From positions 1 to 64,000 of IMG/VR virus record IMGVR_UViG_3300044835_000075: a stretch of DNA of 64,000 nucleotides. One strand, written 5' to 3'. Made by a program: the position numbers and the translations under genes. The notes beneath the pieces are model-generated. The model searched no databases and had not been told where the DNA came from. It saw only the letters and a program-made list of their open reading frames with translations. Below, one piece after another: positions 39,034-47,504 of this stretch (position 1 is the first letter of the stretch; every line of letters starts with the position of its first letter). The stretch is from a virus.

Positions 39034-40443
39034 ATGCGCCGCACCGCTGAGCAGCAGGCCGTCGTCGACGCCCGCATCGCCAACCACGCCAACCTGATCG
39101 TCGAGGCCGGAGCAGGAAGCGGCAAGACCACCACTCTCAAAGAGGCCGCGAACGCCAGCCCCAACGCCAAAGGCCTCTACATCGCGTTCAACAAGTCCAC
39201 CCAGGTCGAGGCCGCCGCGTCGTTCCCGAAGACCGTCCAGTGCCGCACCGGCCACTCGCTGGCCTACGCCACCCACGGCCGCCTCTACCGCGAGAAAATG
39301 GACTTCGCGCCGCAGAGCTACGAGACCACGGCGAACATCCTGCGCCTGCGGCCGCTCGACCTGGGCCGCGACGAGGATATCCAGCCGGACATGCTGGCCC
39401 GCCTCGCGCAGACCACCGTCCAGCGCTACGCCCGCTCCGCCGACCCCGTCATCGGCCGCGAACACGCCGCCTACCACCCGGCCCTGCGCACCGACGACGA
39501 GAAGGACGAGATCGTCCGCATCGCCAACCTGATGTGGGCCGACCTCACCGCCGTCGGCAAGGGCAAGCTCCGCTTCGCCCACGACTACTACCGCAAGCTC
39601 TGGGCGCTCACCGAGCCGAAGCTGCGCGTCGACTACGTCATGCTCGACGAGGCGCAGGACACCGCGCCGGTCCTCGCGCACGTAGTGCGCAGCCAGATCC
39701 ACGCGCAGCAGATCGCCGTCGGCGACTCCGCCCAGCAGATCTATCGGTGGGCCGGTGCCGTCGACGCCCTGAAGAACTGGGGTGATGACGCGGAGCGGCT
39801 GTTCCTCACCAAGTCGTGGCGCTTCGGCCCGGCCGTCGCCGACGAGGCGAACAAGTGGCTGGCGCAGCTGGACACCGAGATGCGGATCACCGGCAACGAG
39901 GCGCTCCCCACGGTGCTGGGCGACGTCGACGAGCCGGACGCGATCCTGTGCCGGACGAACATGGGCGCGTTCTCCGACGTGCTCTCGCAGCTGGCGCAAG
40001 GCCGCCGGGTCGCGCTCAAAGGCGGCGGCAAGGCGATGATGATGCTCGCCAAAGGCGCGCAAGACCTCATCGACGGCCGCCGGACCACGATCACCGAGCT
40101 GTCGACATTCCGCTCGTGGGGCGAGGTTCAGGCCTACGCGGAGGGCGACGGCGCGGAGGCCTCGATCAAGCAGATCGTGCGGCTGGTCAACGACTTCGGC
40201 GCGGCGGCGATTGGCGAGACGATGCGCCGCCTGGTCGACGAGCGCGACGCGGACGTCGTCGTCTCGACAGCCCACAAGGCGAAGGGCGGCGAGTGGGCGA
40301 AAGTCCGTGTCGGCAACGACTTCCCGACCCCCGATGAGGGGCAGGCCATCCCGACCGAGGACGCGAACCTGGCGTACGTGTCGGTGACGCGGGCGATGCT
40401 GGAGCTGGAGCGGGGGCCGCTGAGCTACATCGACGAGTACTGA
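39034..40443 (+). CDS. UvrD/Rep-like superfamily 1 helicase
   Basis: 469 residues, ATG 39034 with GAGAGGACACCAC RBS. Motif I EAGAGSGKTTTL (~24-35), Ia YIAFNKSTQVEA, II YVMLDEAQDTAP, III GDSAQQIYRWAGA, IV LTKSWRFGPAVA, V VVSTAHKAKGGEWAKV and VI YVSVTRAMLELE, all in order. Shorter than cellular UvrD and without 1B/2B-sized insertions. Likely 3'-5' helicase in phage replication or recombination. Monocistronic. Confidence 0.9.
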   Translation: MRRTAEQQAVVDARIANHANLIVEAGAGSGKTTTLKEAANASPNAKGLYIAFNKSTQVEAAASFPKTVQCRTGHSLAYATHGRLYREKMDFAPQSYETTANILRLRPLDLGRDEDIQPDMLARLAQTTVQRYARSADPVIGREHAAYHPALRTDDEKDEIVRIANLMWADLTAVGKGKLRFAHDYYRKLWALTEPKLRVDYVMLDEAQDTAPVLAHVVRSQIHAQQIAVGDSAQQIYRWAGAVDALKNWGDDAERLFLTKSWRFGPAVADEANKWLAQLDTEMRITGNEALPTVLGDVDEPDAILCRTNMGAFSDVLSQLAQGRRVALKGGGKAMMMLAKGAQDLIDGRRTTITELSTFRSWGEVQAYAEGDGAEASIKQIVRLVNDFGAAAIGETMRRLVDERDADVVVSTAHKAKGGEWAKVRVGNDFPTPDEGQAIPTEDANLAYVSVTRAMLELERGPLSYIDEY

Positions 40444-40453
40444 GAGGACAGTC

Positions 40454-40484
40454 GCCCCCGCCGGATGCACCGGCGGGGGCTCAC
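40454..40484 (+). terminator. intrinsic terminator
   Basis: GCCCCCGCCGG / CCGGCGGGGGC after the helicase. Confidence 0.8.
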
Positions 40485-40501
40485 TCGTGGAAAGGGTTGC
40501 T

Positions 40502-40870
40502 GTGGAACGAAATGAGACGTTCGACATCCTGGCCGGGCAGGTCGGGCGGGACGTGAAACTGACGGATGCGCTGGGTGCGACGATGCGCGGCGTGCTGCTG
40601 TACGTGTCGGCGCCAGGCTGGGATGGCCGGGTTGGTGCCTCGATCGAGGGTCCGCAGGTGGAGGTGATGTTCGGCGCGTCGGTGGCGGGTTCGGCTGGCC
40701 GCCGGTCGGGGCCGGTGGCTGACGCGGTGTCGGCCAGCGATTGGCGGATGACGCTGAGCACCGACGGCGGCGAGTTCGAGGATGTGGAGGGGTTGCAGGG
40801 GTCGTCGAACCACGGGCGGACGTGGTTCTCCGTGGCGGTCCCTCCGCAGATAGTTGACAAGCCGCTCTGA
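40502..40870 (+). CDS. unknown 122-residue protein
   Basis: GTG 40502 chosen (GGAAAGGG upstream); GTG 40487 is in frame. Beta-rich: VKLTDALGATMRGVLLYVSA, ASIEGPQVEVMFGASVAGSA. The last codons (VDKPL, stop) are the -35 and spacer of the next promoter, so the gene end and promoter share DNA. Confidence 0.6.
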   Translation: MERNETFDILAGQVGRDVKLTDALGATMRGVLLYVSAPGWDGRVGASIEGPQVEVMFGASVAGSAGRRSGPVADAVSASDWRMTLSTDGGEFEDVEGLQGSSNHGRTWFSVAVPPQIVDKPL

Positions 40871-40883
40871 GCGTGGTTGACTA
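40854..40883 (+). promoter_or_regulatory. promoter cassette overlapping upstream CDS
   Basis: TTGACA, 18 bp, TGACTA; serves 40920-41267. Confidence 0.78.
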
Positions 40884-40919
40884 ACGGTGTTTCGCACGAG
40901 AGACACCGAGGAGAACCCC

Positions 40920-41267
40920 ATGGCCACCATCACCTGCGCCCACTGCAAGGCCACCCACACCGCCGTCGAAGCCGTCCGCCGCTGTCACGCCGACGAGACC
41001 TTCACCTGCGGCTGGCAGTACCAGGCCCGTGACCGCTACGGCGTCCTGCGCGACGAAGACGGCCAGGAAATCATCCTCGAATGCGACGCCCTCGCCTGGG
41101 ACAACGGCCGCGCGATCGTCTGCGAAAACGGCCACGAACACGTCAACGCCGAAGCCCGCCACCGCGAAGGCTGGGACTACGCCGACGAAGAAGAAGGACC
41201 CGGACTCATGCGGGCCGGAGTTTTCCCCATCGCCATGGACGGCACCGGCCTCGCCTGCACCGTCTGA
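40920..41267 (+). CDS. zinc-knuckle protein, 115 residues
   Basis: ATG 40920 with GAGGAGAACCCC RBS. ITCAHCKATHTAVEAVRRCH matches the motif of the 15835-16026 protein; a second site ILECDALAWDNG ... IVCENGHEH follows. Ends with VFPIAMDGTGLACTV. Unknown. Confidence 0.7.
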   Translation: MATITCAHCKATHTAVEAVRRCHADETFTCGWQYQARDRYGVLRDEDGQEIILECDALAWDNGRAIVCENGHEHVNAEARHREGWDYADEEEGPGLMRAGVFPIAMDGTGLACTV

Positions 41268-41280
41268 GACCCGCCAGCAC

Positions 41281-41309
41281 CCGGCCGCCGGACACCCGGC
41301 GGCCGGTTT
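41281..41309 (+). terminator. intrinsic terminator
   Basis: CCGGCCGCCGG / CCGGCGGCCGG, 4-nt loop, TTT. Confidence 0.75.
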
Positions 41310-41334
41310 CGTACCCACCGAAAGGATCCGCCCC

Positions 41335-41610
41335 GTGGAACTCAAGTCGATCACGTTCACCAAGGACGAGCAGGACGGCGACGTCGTGCCCGAATCCGCC
41401 GTCTTCGAGCTGACCATCCAGGAGATCGCCTACCTCGCGACCCTGCTCGGCCAGCAGACCGGCATCACCGCCAGTGCCGTCATGCCCGGCGGCGACGGCG
41501 TCAACTCCAGCATCTGGAACTCGCTCAACGGCGATGTCATCAACCGCTACTACGACGACGGCATCGACGACTGGAAGCTCGCCAAGTTCCTCACGCGCGC
41601 CGATAGTTGA
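41335..41610 (+). CDS. unknown 91-residue protein
   Basis: GTG 41335 with GAAAGGATCCGCCCC RBS. SAVFELTIQEIAYLATLLGQ and NSSIWNSLNGDVINRYYDDG; stop is inside the next -35. Unknown. Confidence 0.66.
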   Translation: MELKSITFTKDEQDGDVVPESAVFELTIQEIAYLATLLGQQTGITASAVMPGGDGVNSSIWNSLNGDVINRYYDDGIDDWKLAKFLTRADS

Positions 41611-41636
41611 CAAGCCGCTCCCGGCATGGTTAGCTA
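41607..41636 (+). promoter_or_regulatory. promoter cassette overlapping upstream stop
   Basis: TTGACA, 18 bp, TAGCTA; serves 41670-41981. Confidence 0.8.
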
Positions 41637-41669
41637 TCCATGTACCGCGCACAACACGAGGAGCCCGCC

Positions 41670-41981
41670 ATGACGACCGTCCGCCACGCCCCCAACGCCA
41701 AGGCCAACGCCGAATTGCGCACCGCCAACAAGGTCGCCGAAGCCATCGCCGCGTTCTACTCGACCATCGGCTACGACGTCGCCTGCTCGGACCTCTTCGC
41801 CGCCGACCACACCCACGAGCAGCTGGCGCCCGGCGGCGCGTCGGTCGCCTGGGAAGGCGGAGTCGAGGACTGGGTCTTCAACTGGCCGCGCACCAACGCG
41901 GGCAAGAGCTGGGGCGCCAAACTCGGCGTCTGGTTCGAGCCGGTCAACGCCTGCACTCTCGCGATCTACCCGGTCAACTGA
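41670..41981 (+). CDS. unknown 103-residue protein
   Basis: ATG 41670 with GAGGAGCCCGCC RBS. NKVAEAIAAFYSTIGYDVAC helix, then FNWPRTNAGKSWGAKLGVWF. Unknown. Confidence 0.68.
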   Translation: MTTVRHAPNAKANAELRTANKVAEAIAAFYSTIGYDVACSDLFAADHTHEQLAPGGASVAWEGGVEDWVFNWPRTNAGKSWGAKLGVWFEPVNACTLAIYPVN

Positions 41982-41991
41982 CCGAAACGTG

Positions 41992-42021
41992 AAGCCCCCG
42001 CCGGACACCGGCGGGGGCTTT
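41992..42021. terminator. bidirectional terminator
   Basis: AAGCCCCCGCCGG / CCGGCGGGGGCTT between 41981 and the terminase stop. Confidence 0.88.
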
Positions 42022-42026
42022 GTCGT

Positions 42027-43526
42027 CTACGCAATCAGCCGGACCTCGGTTCCGGACTTGATCCCCAAGTTGGGCATCAACTCGACACCTGCCCACACGC
42101 TGGCGTCGAGCCGGTCGGGGCTCGTCTGCCCGGACCCCGGCACCCAGGCCTGCCATTGGTCTTCGAGGTGCTTGAGCGACCCGACGACGTGCGCCCGGTG
42201 CTGCTGCCACACGCCGCCGACCGGCTCGGCGCGGGTCCGCTTCCCAACGCTGGCGTGCACGTTCTTCAAGTGCGGGACCTTGTGCCCCTCGGCGCGCGCG
42301 ACCATCTGAGCCATCGTAAAAACGAGGTCTCCGCCCTGGTTTACCTCGGCGGTGATGCAGTCCGCCCCCCAGTCCTCGGCGGCGACCAGCGCGCGGCGCG
42401 CCCACGTCTCCGGCGTCGCCCGCAGCGAGCAGTCCTCAAGCCAGTAGATGTGTGCCGAGTTCGCCAGCGACTTCGGCGCGGTGTGCGGCGGCTCCCAGTC
42501 GATCGGCGCAGGCCCGATCCCGGCGACCATGATGCCGCACTCGTCTGAGTCCTCGGTCGAGGTGACGGCCGGGTCGACGGCGACGACGACACGCCAGAAA
42601 TCCGGCACCTGGGGCGCCAGCAGGCGCGTGTGCTCGATGATGTCGAGCGTGATCAGCGCGCCCGGGACCGCGCGCAGCAGCTCCCCGTCGAGTTCCTGGC
42701 GCCCGAGGGCGGTGCCTTCGAACTCCTCCTCGATCTCCTGCAACCACTCGGCCGAGAGGTTGGCCGCGTTGTCGCGGGTCCGGCCGCGCGTGAGGTGGGT
42801 GTTCGCGGCAAGGCCGCCGAGGATCGAGCCCCCGGCGAGCAGGAAGGCGTCGAGCAGCTTGACGAGAACCTTGTTGCCGCGCGTCGGCGTAGTGGTGATG
42901 ACGATGCGGGGGTCGCCGATTCGGGTGGCGAACTTGATGCCCTCGTTCCACACCTTGGGGTCGCGCCACGAGCCGACCTCGTCGCACCACACGCCGCGCA
43001 GGTTCCAGCCTCGGATGCGGTCGGGCGCGTCGGCGGAGCCGAGCACGATGCGCGACCCGTTCTTCAGGGTGATGACGTACTCGGACCGGTTGTAGTCGCG
43101 GATCTCGGAGTCCGGGCCGGTCTCGCCGCCGAGCGCGACGAGCAGGCCTGACGGGCCCTCGACGCAGATCTTCTTCGCGTCGCCGAGTGTGGGGGCGACG
43201 ACCGCGTAGTCGCCGACTTCGGTCAGCGCCCATTCGGCGACGACGTTGGCGCCGGTGAACGTCTTGCCCCATCCTCGACCGGCCATGATCAGCCAGTGCC
43301 GCCAGCGGCCGCACGGCGGGATCTGCTCGGGGCGGGCGGTCTTGCGCCAGGGCCGGGGGATGGGCGGCACGAGTTCGTGCAGCGCCATCTTCTGGATGCC
43401 TGCCCAGATCTCGTCTTCGAGGTCGTAGAGCAGGGGGTCGGCAAGGTCGACGTAGCCGGACAGCGTGACGGGGTCCATGCGGGGCGCATCGGCCCATAGC
43501 TGGGCGAGTTCGCTATCGGTGAGCAT
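42027..43526 (-). CDS. terL: terminase large subunit
   Basis: 499 residues from ATG 43526 (TGATG overlap with the upstream gene). Packaging ATPase: Walker A AGRGWGKT (82-89), Walker B GVWCDE with Glu183, motif III ITTTPTRG (~211-217). Nuclease: Asp318 (VAVDPAVTS), Glu394 (TAEVNQGG) and Asp474 (DRLDASVWAG). Length and motifs are normal, so it should be functional. It lies 36 kb from the portal gene in this window, an unusual separation. Confidence 0.95.
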   Translation of the reverse strand: MLTDSELAQLWADAPRMDPVTLSGYVDLADPLLYDLEDEIWAGIQKMALHELVPPIPRPWRKTARPEQIPPCGRWRHWLIMAGRGWGKTFTGANVVAEWALTEVGDYAVVAPTLGDAKKICVEGPSGLLVALGGETGPDSEIRDYNRSEYVITLKNGSRIVLGSADAPDRIRGWNLRGVWCDEVGSWRDPKVWNEGIKFATRIGDPRIVITTTPTRGNKVLVKLLDAFLLAGGSILGGLAANTHLTRGRTRDNAANLSAEWLQEIEEEFEGTALGRQELDGELLRAVPGALITLDIIEHTRLLAPQVPDFWRVVVAVDPAVTSTEDSDECGIMVAGIGPAPIDWEPPHTAPKSLANSAHIYWLEDCSLRATPETWARRALVAAEDWGADCITAEVNQGGDLVFTMAQMVARAEGHKVPHLKNVHASVGKRTRAEPVGGVWQQHRAHVVGSLKHLEDQWQAWVPGSGQTSPDRLDASVWAGVELMPNLGIKSGTEVRLIA

Positions 43527-44191
43527 CAGGTGCCGCCGATGATGCGGGAGCGCTCCGTGTCGCTCAGGGCCGGGCCGACGCGTTCCATGCTGGCGACCAT
43601 CTCGCCGCCGCCGGTGCGGGCGGCGACGATCGCGCGGGACGCGGCGCGGCGGGTGGCCTCGTCGTCCCACGGGATGCCGAGCTGCTGGCAGAGCATCTTG
43701 AGGGAGGCGACGACGGTGTGGCCGTAGCCGCGCATGACGTCGACGTGCTTGGCTTCGATACCGATGCGCAGGCCGTCTTTGATGAGGCGGGCGGCGCGGT
43801 CGCGTTCGCGCTCTTCCATCGCGGCGAGGCCGCGTGTCTCCTCGGAGACCTCGTAGATCTCGCCGAACTTGTCGGAGTCGTACTTGTGGCCGACCAGGGA
43901 GCCGAGTCCTTCGTTCTCGTAGGCCTGGGCGAGCTTCTCCCCGAGGAACTCGGCGCGGGCCATGGACACGGCGACGAGCCGGGCGTAGGCCTCGGCGAAC
44001 TGGATGGGCCGGATGCCTTCGGATCCGAGGTGAGGCAGGCTGGCGGCGAGAGCTTTGACAGTGCGCTTCTCGACGTCGTCGGCGGCACCGGGCGGCGGGA
44101 GGGTGGGGTCGTCGTAGGCCGCGTACGCGGAGACGCCCGAGAGGCCTCGGGGCCACTCGTCCGGGTCGTGTTCGTCGTCGTTCTCGGCCAT
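43526..44191 (-). CDS. probable terminase small subunit
   Basis: 221 residues, ATG 44191. Directly upstream of and overlapping terL. Acidic N-terminus (MAENDDEHDPDEWPRG), then helical: IQFAEAYARLVAVSMARAEF and YGHTVVASLKMLCQQLGIPW. No clear HTH by eye; call rests mainly on position, size and helical character. Confidence 0.65.
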   Translation of the reverse strand: MAENDDEHDPDEWPRGLSGVSAYAAYDDPTLPPPGAADDVEKRTVKALAASLPHLGSEGIRPIQFAEAYARLVAVSMARAEFLGEKLAQAYENEGLGSLVGHKYDSDKFGEIYEVSEETRGLAAMEERERDRAARLIKDGLRIGIEAKHVDVMRGYGHTVVASLKMLCQQLGIPWDDEATRRAASRAIVAARTGGGEMVASMERVGPALSDTERSRIIGGT

Positions 44192-44222
44192 GGCGCCAGC
44201 ATAAGCGGGGTGCGCATACAGG

Positions 44223-44256
44223 CACGCCCGCCGCGCTGGTCGGCGTGGCGGGCGTG
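44223..44256 (-). terminator. hairpin after 44262 gene
   Basis: CACGCCCGCC / GGCGGGCGTG. Confidence 0.6.
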
Positions 44257-44261
44257 AGCGG

Positions 44262-44813
44262 CTAGTAGGTGACGTCGTATTCGACGCGGGTGCCGCCGTC
44301 GAGGCAGCGGGCGGCGACGATCTTGCCGTCCTGGTCGCCGCACTCGGAGACCGTGACCCGGTCGCCTCTGGTCACGATGGGGACGATGGCGCCGACGGCG
44401 GCGGCGACGTCGTCGGCGTTGAACGTCTCGCCGGGCTCGGCGTGCACGGTGATGGTGGCCTGTTCGGCGGCGGGCCGGGCCCTGCGGGTGTTGGGGATGC
44501 GGCGGGTGACGGCGAGGTGGGTCGTGCCGAAGAATTCACCGTACTCGGGGTGGGGGGCAGTGGTGCATTCGACGTGGTAGCCGCCGGTTTCGAGGATCTC
44601 CTGGGCGCGCTGGGCGAGGCGTTCGCGGTGGGCGGGGGCGTCGATGGAGACAATCACGCTGACGAGGGTGGTCCTGCGGCCGCCGCCGCTGATGTAGATG
44701 CCTTCGGGCATCGCTCGGCGGTGCCGGTGGGTGGTCATGAGACCGTTTTCCTTGAGCAGGCGGGAGACGCCGGAGGCGGTGATGGGGATGGGGGCGTTCG
44801 GGGTTTCGGTCAC
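44262..44813 (-). CDS. unknown 183-residue protein
   Basis: GTG 44813 with GGAGGACACC RBS. GVSRLLKENGLMTTHRHRRA, then a beta-alpha module (RRTTLVSVIVSIDAPAHRER; LETGGYHVECTTAPH) and VAAAVGAIVPIVTRGDRVTV. First segment may be an HTH. Unknown. Confidence 0.68.
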   Translation of the reverse strand: MTETPNAPIPITASGVSRLLKENGLMTTHRHRRAMPEGIYISGGGRRTTLVSVIVSIDAPAHRERLAQRAQEILETGGYHVECTTAPHPEYGEFFGTTHLAVTRRIPNTRRARPAAEQATITVHAEPGETFNADDVAAAVGAIVPIVTRGDRVTVSECGDQDGKIVAARCLDGGTRVEYDVTY

Positions 44814-44845
44814 GGTGTCCTCCGGGTTGCTGGGCGGAACAACGT

Positions 44846-44875
44846 AAGTAAACCACTCTGGGCGCGGCTAGTCAA
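44846..44875 (-). promoter_or_regulatory. promoter cassette within a large palindrome
   Basis: TTGACT, 18 bp, TTACTT; serves 44262-44813. Its -35 and spacer form half of the hairpin 44856-44891. Confidence 0.78.
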
Positions 44876-44891
44876 CTAGCCGCGCCCAGAG
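44856..44891 (-). terminator. 16-bp perfect inverted repeat fused to promoter
   Basis: CTCTGGGCGCGGCTAG and its exact complement flank TTGA; begins 3 bp after the stop of 44894-45001. Probably terminator and next promoter built from the same DNA. Confidence 0.7.
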
Positions 44892-44893
44892 CC

Positions 44894-45001
44894 CTACTCC
44901 TCCAGCGCGTCGGCGAGGCGCTGCGCCTCCTCGGCCTCCGAGGCCTGCTTGTCCGTCGCGGCCTTCGCCGCCTCGCGGATCTCCTTCTCCGTGAACGTCA
45001 C
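44894..45001 (-). CDS. small acidic helical protein, 35 residues
   Basis: GTG 45001 overlaps the upstream stop (GTGA). TFTEKEIREAAKAATDKQAS then EAEEAQRLADALEE: one continuous helix. Unknown. Confidence 0.6.
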   Translation of the reverse strand: MTFTEKEIREAAKAATDKQASEAEEAQRLADALEE

Positions 45002-45633
45002 GTGATCACCTCCCCTGCTGCCTTGCGCACGACCAGGGCTTCGAGGTCGGCGAGAGTGAGCTGGATCATCGGCTCCGGCGAGTCCGAATACATCAGGCGA
45101 CCGAGGCGCACGCCGACCTCTTCCGCGACCCGCTCGATCGCCTCATAGCGCCTGAGGGCCTCCAGCTGCCTGTCCCGCTTCTCCTGCGCGGCGGCGCGGG
45201 CGGCCAACGACTCCTCGGCTCGCTTGATCGCGGCGGGCTGGTAGGCGCCGACGACCTTGCGGGCAGAGAGGGTCTTCCACACCCAGCCCTCGGGGGCGGG
45301 CTCACGGGGCAGGTCGACCTCCTCCCCGTTCTCGATCCGCTCCCCCAGCGCGAAGGCCACCCTGCGGTGCTCGTCGGTGACGGGGTCGTTCGCCGTGGTC
45401 TCCAGCACCGCCCAGTGCGCGATGTCCTTGACCATCTCGCCGGTCGCGGCGAGCAGGAGGAATTCCGCGTAGTTCCCGACATCGGTGCGGTGGTGGTAGA
45501 CGCGCTTCTCCTTGAGCCTTGTCGACACCCACAGCGGCCCGATGGCTAATGCGGGCATGAGCTTGGGCTTGATGGCCCAGCCGTTTTCCTCGTAGCCGAC
45601 CAGGAGGCCGGGCAGAACGTCCTTTTTGCGCAT
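44998..45633 (-). CDS. unknown 211-residue protein
   Basis: ATG 45633 with CTAGGAGGCACACC RBS. MRKKDVLPGLLVGYEENGWA, RVYHHRTDVGNYAEFLLLAA, then a helical C-terminus (KRAEESLAARAAAQEKRDRQ) and MIQLTLADLEALVVRKAAGE. Unknown. Confidence 0.68.
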   Translation of the reverse strand: MRKKDVLPGLLVGYEENGWAIKPKLMPALAIGPLWVSTRLKEKRVYHHRTDVGNYAEFLLLAATGEMVKDIAHWAVLETTANDPVTDEHRRVAFALGERIENGEEVDLPREPAPEGWVWKTLSARKVVGAYQPAAIKRAEESLAARAAAQEKRDRQLEALRRYEAIERVAEEVGVRLGRLMYSDSPEPMIQLTLADLEALVVRKAAGEVIT

Positions 45634-45643
45634 GGTGTGCCTC

Positions 45644-45994
45644 CTAGGCGTGGATGGGAGTGAGGTCGGTGATCTGTCCGTTTCGGACGATGACGTAGCG
45701 GTTGCGTCCAGCGGCGGATCCGGCTTCGAGGGCGGGGATCCCGGCGGCGGCAAGGGCTTTGTTGCACTCGTCGAGCTGGGCGTTCCCGTGTCGCATGTAG
45801 ACCAGCGTGGCGGGGTCGGTGGCGACGATGAGGGTGTTCCAGGTGTAGCGGCCCCGGGTGCGCGTCTGAGTGAGGTGGACGTAGCCGGGCCGATTTCCGG
45901 TGGGCGGGACGACCTCGTCCACTACCCAGGTGCCGCCTCGGCCGGTCACGGTCACGGTGTCGTCGGCGGCGATGTCGGGGCCTCGGAAGGCCAT
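45644..45994 (-). CDS. unknown 116-residue protein
   Basis: ATG 45994 with GAGGAGAAGACC RBS. Beta-rich start DDTVTVTGRGGTWVVDEVVP resembling an SH3-like barrel, end AGRNRYVIVRNGQITDLTPI. Unknown. Confidence 0.68.
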   Translation of the reverse strand: MAFRGPDIAADDTVTVTGRGGTWVVDEVVPPTGNRPGYVHLTQTRTRGRYTWNTLIVATDPATLVYMRHGNAQLDECNKALAAAGIPALEAGSAAGRNRYVIVRNGQITDLTPIHA

Positions 45995-46029
45995 GGTCTT
46001 CTCCTCGGGTTCGTCGGGCGGAACGTAGT

Positions 46030-46059
46030 TAGCTAACCACGCTCCGCCCGGCTTGTCAA
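46030..46059 (-). promoter_or_regulatory. promoter cassette, TTCCGC leader class
   Basis: TTGACA, 18 bp, TAGCTA; serves 45644 and the coupled genes to 44894. Confidence 0.8.
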
Positions 46060-46069
46060 CCCGGTGGTG

Positions 46070-46387
46070 CTAGTGGAAGGCGGGGACTTCCTCGTCGGCC
46101 GAGTAACCCTCGACCGGCGAGGCATCCACGGCGTCGGTATCGACGTCGGGCTGCCCGTCCTCGTCGTCGCCCTCGGTCGCGGCGACGTCGACACCCTGCG
46201 CGGCCTGGACGGCCTTCGAGATGTGCGAGACGCGGCACGCGTAGAACTCCGCATTGCCGCCGTCGGGCAGGTTCACCAGGCCGCTGGTGCCCTTGGACGG
46301 CGGACGGCCGTCCTCGTCCGGCCGGGCGACGTCGCACTCGGGTGCGTCGCATCCGTACATGACGACCTCTTTGGTCGATGTGGCCAT
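46070..46387 (-). CDS. acidic protein with Cys pair, 105 residues
   Basis: ATG 46387 with GAGAGGAATATTCC RBS. MYGCDAPECDVARPDEDGRP near the start; Asp/Glu-rich tail (EGDDEDGQPDVDTDAVDASP). Unknown. Confidence 0.65.
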   Translation of the reverse strand: MATSTKEVVMYGCDAPECDVARPDEDGRPPSKGTSGLVNLPDGGNAEFYACRVSHISKAVQAAQGVDVAATEGDDEDGQPDVDTDAVDASPVEGYSADEEVPAFH

Positions 46388-46443
46388 GGAATATTCCTCT
46401 CATCGTTGCCCGTCCGCGCGGTGCGGACGGCGCGGGACCCCGA

Positions 46444-46473
46444 TAGTTAACCACGTCGGGCGCGGCTTGCGAA
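46444..46473 (-). promoter_or_regulatory. degenerate promoter cassette
   Basis: TTCGCA in place of TTGACA, 18 bp with AGCCGCG intact, TAACTA; leader TCCCGC. Serves 46070-46387; likely weak. Confidence 0.65.
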
Positions 46474-46475
46474 AC

Positions 46476-47504
46476 TCAGCCGACGCGGTAGACCCGGTGG
46501 GGCGGCCGGTAGTCCGGCGGATCCTCCGGCCCGTACTCGTAGGACTCGATCGTCACCGTCTTGCGCAGGCTCCGACCGGGCCCGTACGCCTGCTGGCGGG
46601 TGTGTTCGCGAACGTGCACCCGGTGTTCCACCGGCGCCCGCGTGCCCGGCGTGCGATCGGGATCCGGTTCCACGCGGCGACGCGGCGAATGCAGCGCGAC
46701 CTCGCACACGGTGGGCGACGTGAGGCCCTCGTTGCGGGCCCGGCGGGCGGCGGTCTTGCGGACATGCTCCTGGCCCGGCAAGGCACCGGGCGCCTCGGGG
46801 ATGCGACCCATGAGGTCCCACAGGCCCATGATCATGCGGCCGATGGAGACCACCAGGTCTTGCGGGACCTCGCCGCGTGCGCGGATCTGGGCCTTGTTCA
46901 CTTCTTTCACCTCGATAATCATCTGTCCGGCGGGGAGTTCGTTGAAGTAGTGGACGAACTGGATCGGGAAGTACAGGCCTCCTCGGCGCAGGCGGGGCAG
47001 GTCGCCGCGCTTCTCCGCGTCACGCAGGATGACCTTGCTGTAGTAGTCCGGTTCACGGTTCGCGTCGTTCCACAGCAGTGCCATGGTCCCGAAGCGGGGT
47101 TCGCTGTCGCTGGTGCTGTCGATGTAGGCCAGCGGCACCCAGGTGATCACGTGCACGAGCTGCTCACGGCCACTGTTCTCGGTGAACGCGAAGGGCTTTT
47201 CCAGCACCGCGACACCCATCGGGTGCGGGGGTGGAAAGTGTCCGGCGACCATGTCGTCGGAGTGGGACTCGGCGGTCGGCCGGATCGCGTCGGTGACGGA
47301 TTCACGGACGCGGTAGGTGGTGGCTTCGCCCAGGACGGCGCGGAACGACTCGGAGGCGGAGACGGTTCCGTGCTCGGCGTTCTCGGCGGTCGGCAATCCT
47401 GCCTCGACAGCGGCGTTGTCGACGAGCCGGGTGATGATGTTGCCGGGCTCGTTGAACCGCGCGAACAGGTCGAGGTGGATGTCGAGCACCTCTTCCGCGC
47501 GCAT
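46476..47504 (-). CDS. unknown 342-residue protein
   Basis: ATG 47504 overlaps the upstream stop (TGATG). N-terminal LDIHLDLFARFNEPGNIITR; middle AGHFPPPHPMGVAVLEKPFA and PVQFVHYFN-like GLYFPIQFVHYFNELPAGQM; C-terminal basic part KTAARRARNEGL ... VEHRVHVREHTRQQAYG. Similar C-termini occur in actinophage proteins of unknown function. I see no catalytic motif. Confidence 0.68.
   Translation of the reverse strand: MRAEEVLDIHLDLFARFNEPGNIITRLVDNAAVEAGLPTAENAEHGTVSASESFRAVLGEATTYRVRESVTDAIRPTAESHSDDMVAGHFPPPHPMGVAVLEKPFAFTENSGREQLVHVITWVPLAYIDSTSDSEPRFGTMALLWNDANREPDYYSKVILRDAEKRGDLPRLRRGGLYFPIQFVHYFNELPAGQMIIEVKEVNKAQIRARGEVPQDLVVSIGRMIMGLWDLMGRIPEAPGALPGQEHVRKTAARRARNEGLTSPTVCEVALHSPRRRVEPDPDRTPGTRAPVEHRVHVREHTRQQAYGPGRSLRKTVTIESYEYGPEDPPDYRPPHRVYRVG

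Noticed and set aside
38359-40860. 833-codon minus-strand frame opposite the helicase operon
   Set aside because: The plus-strand helicase has all seven motifs; the antisense frame has no domain or start signal.
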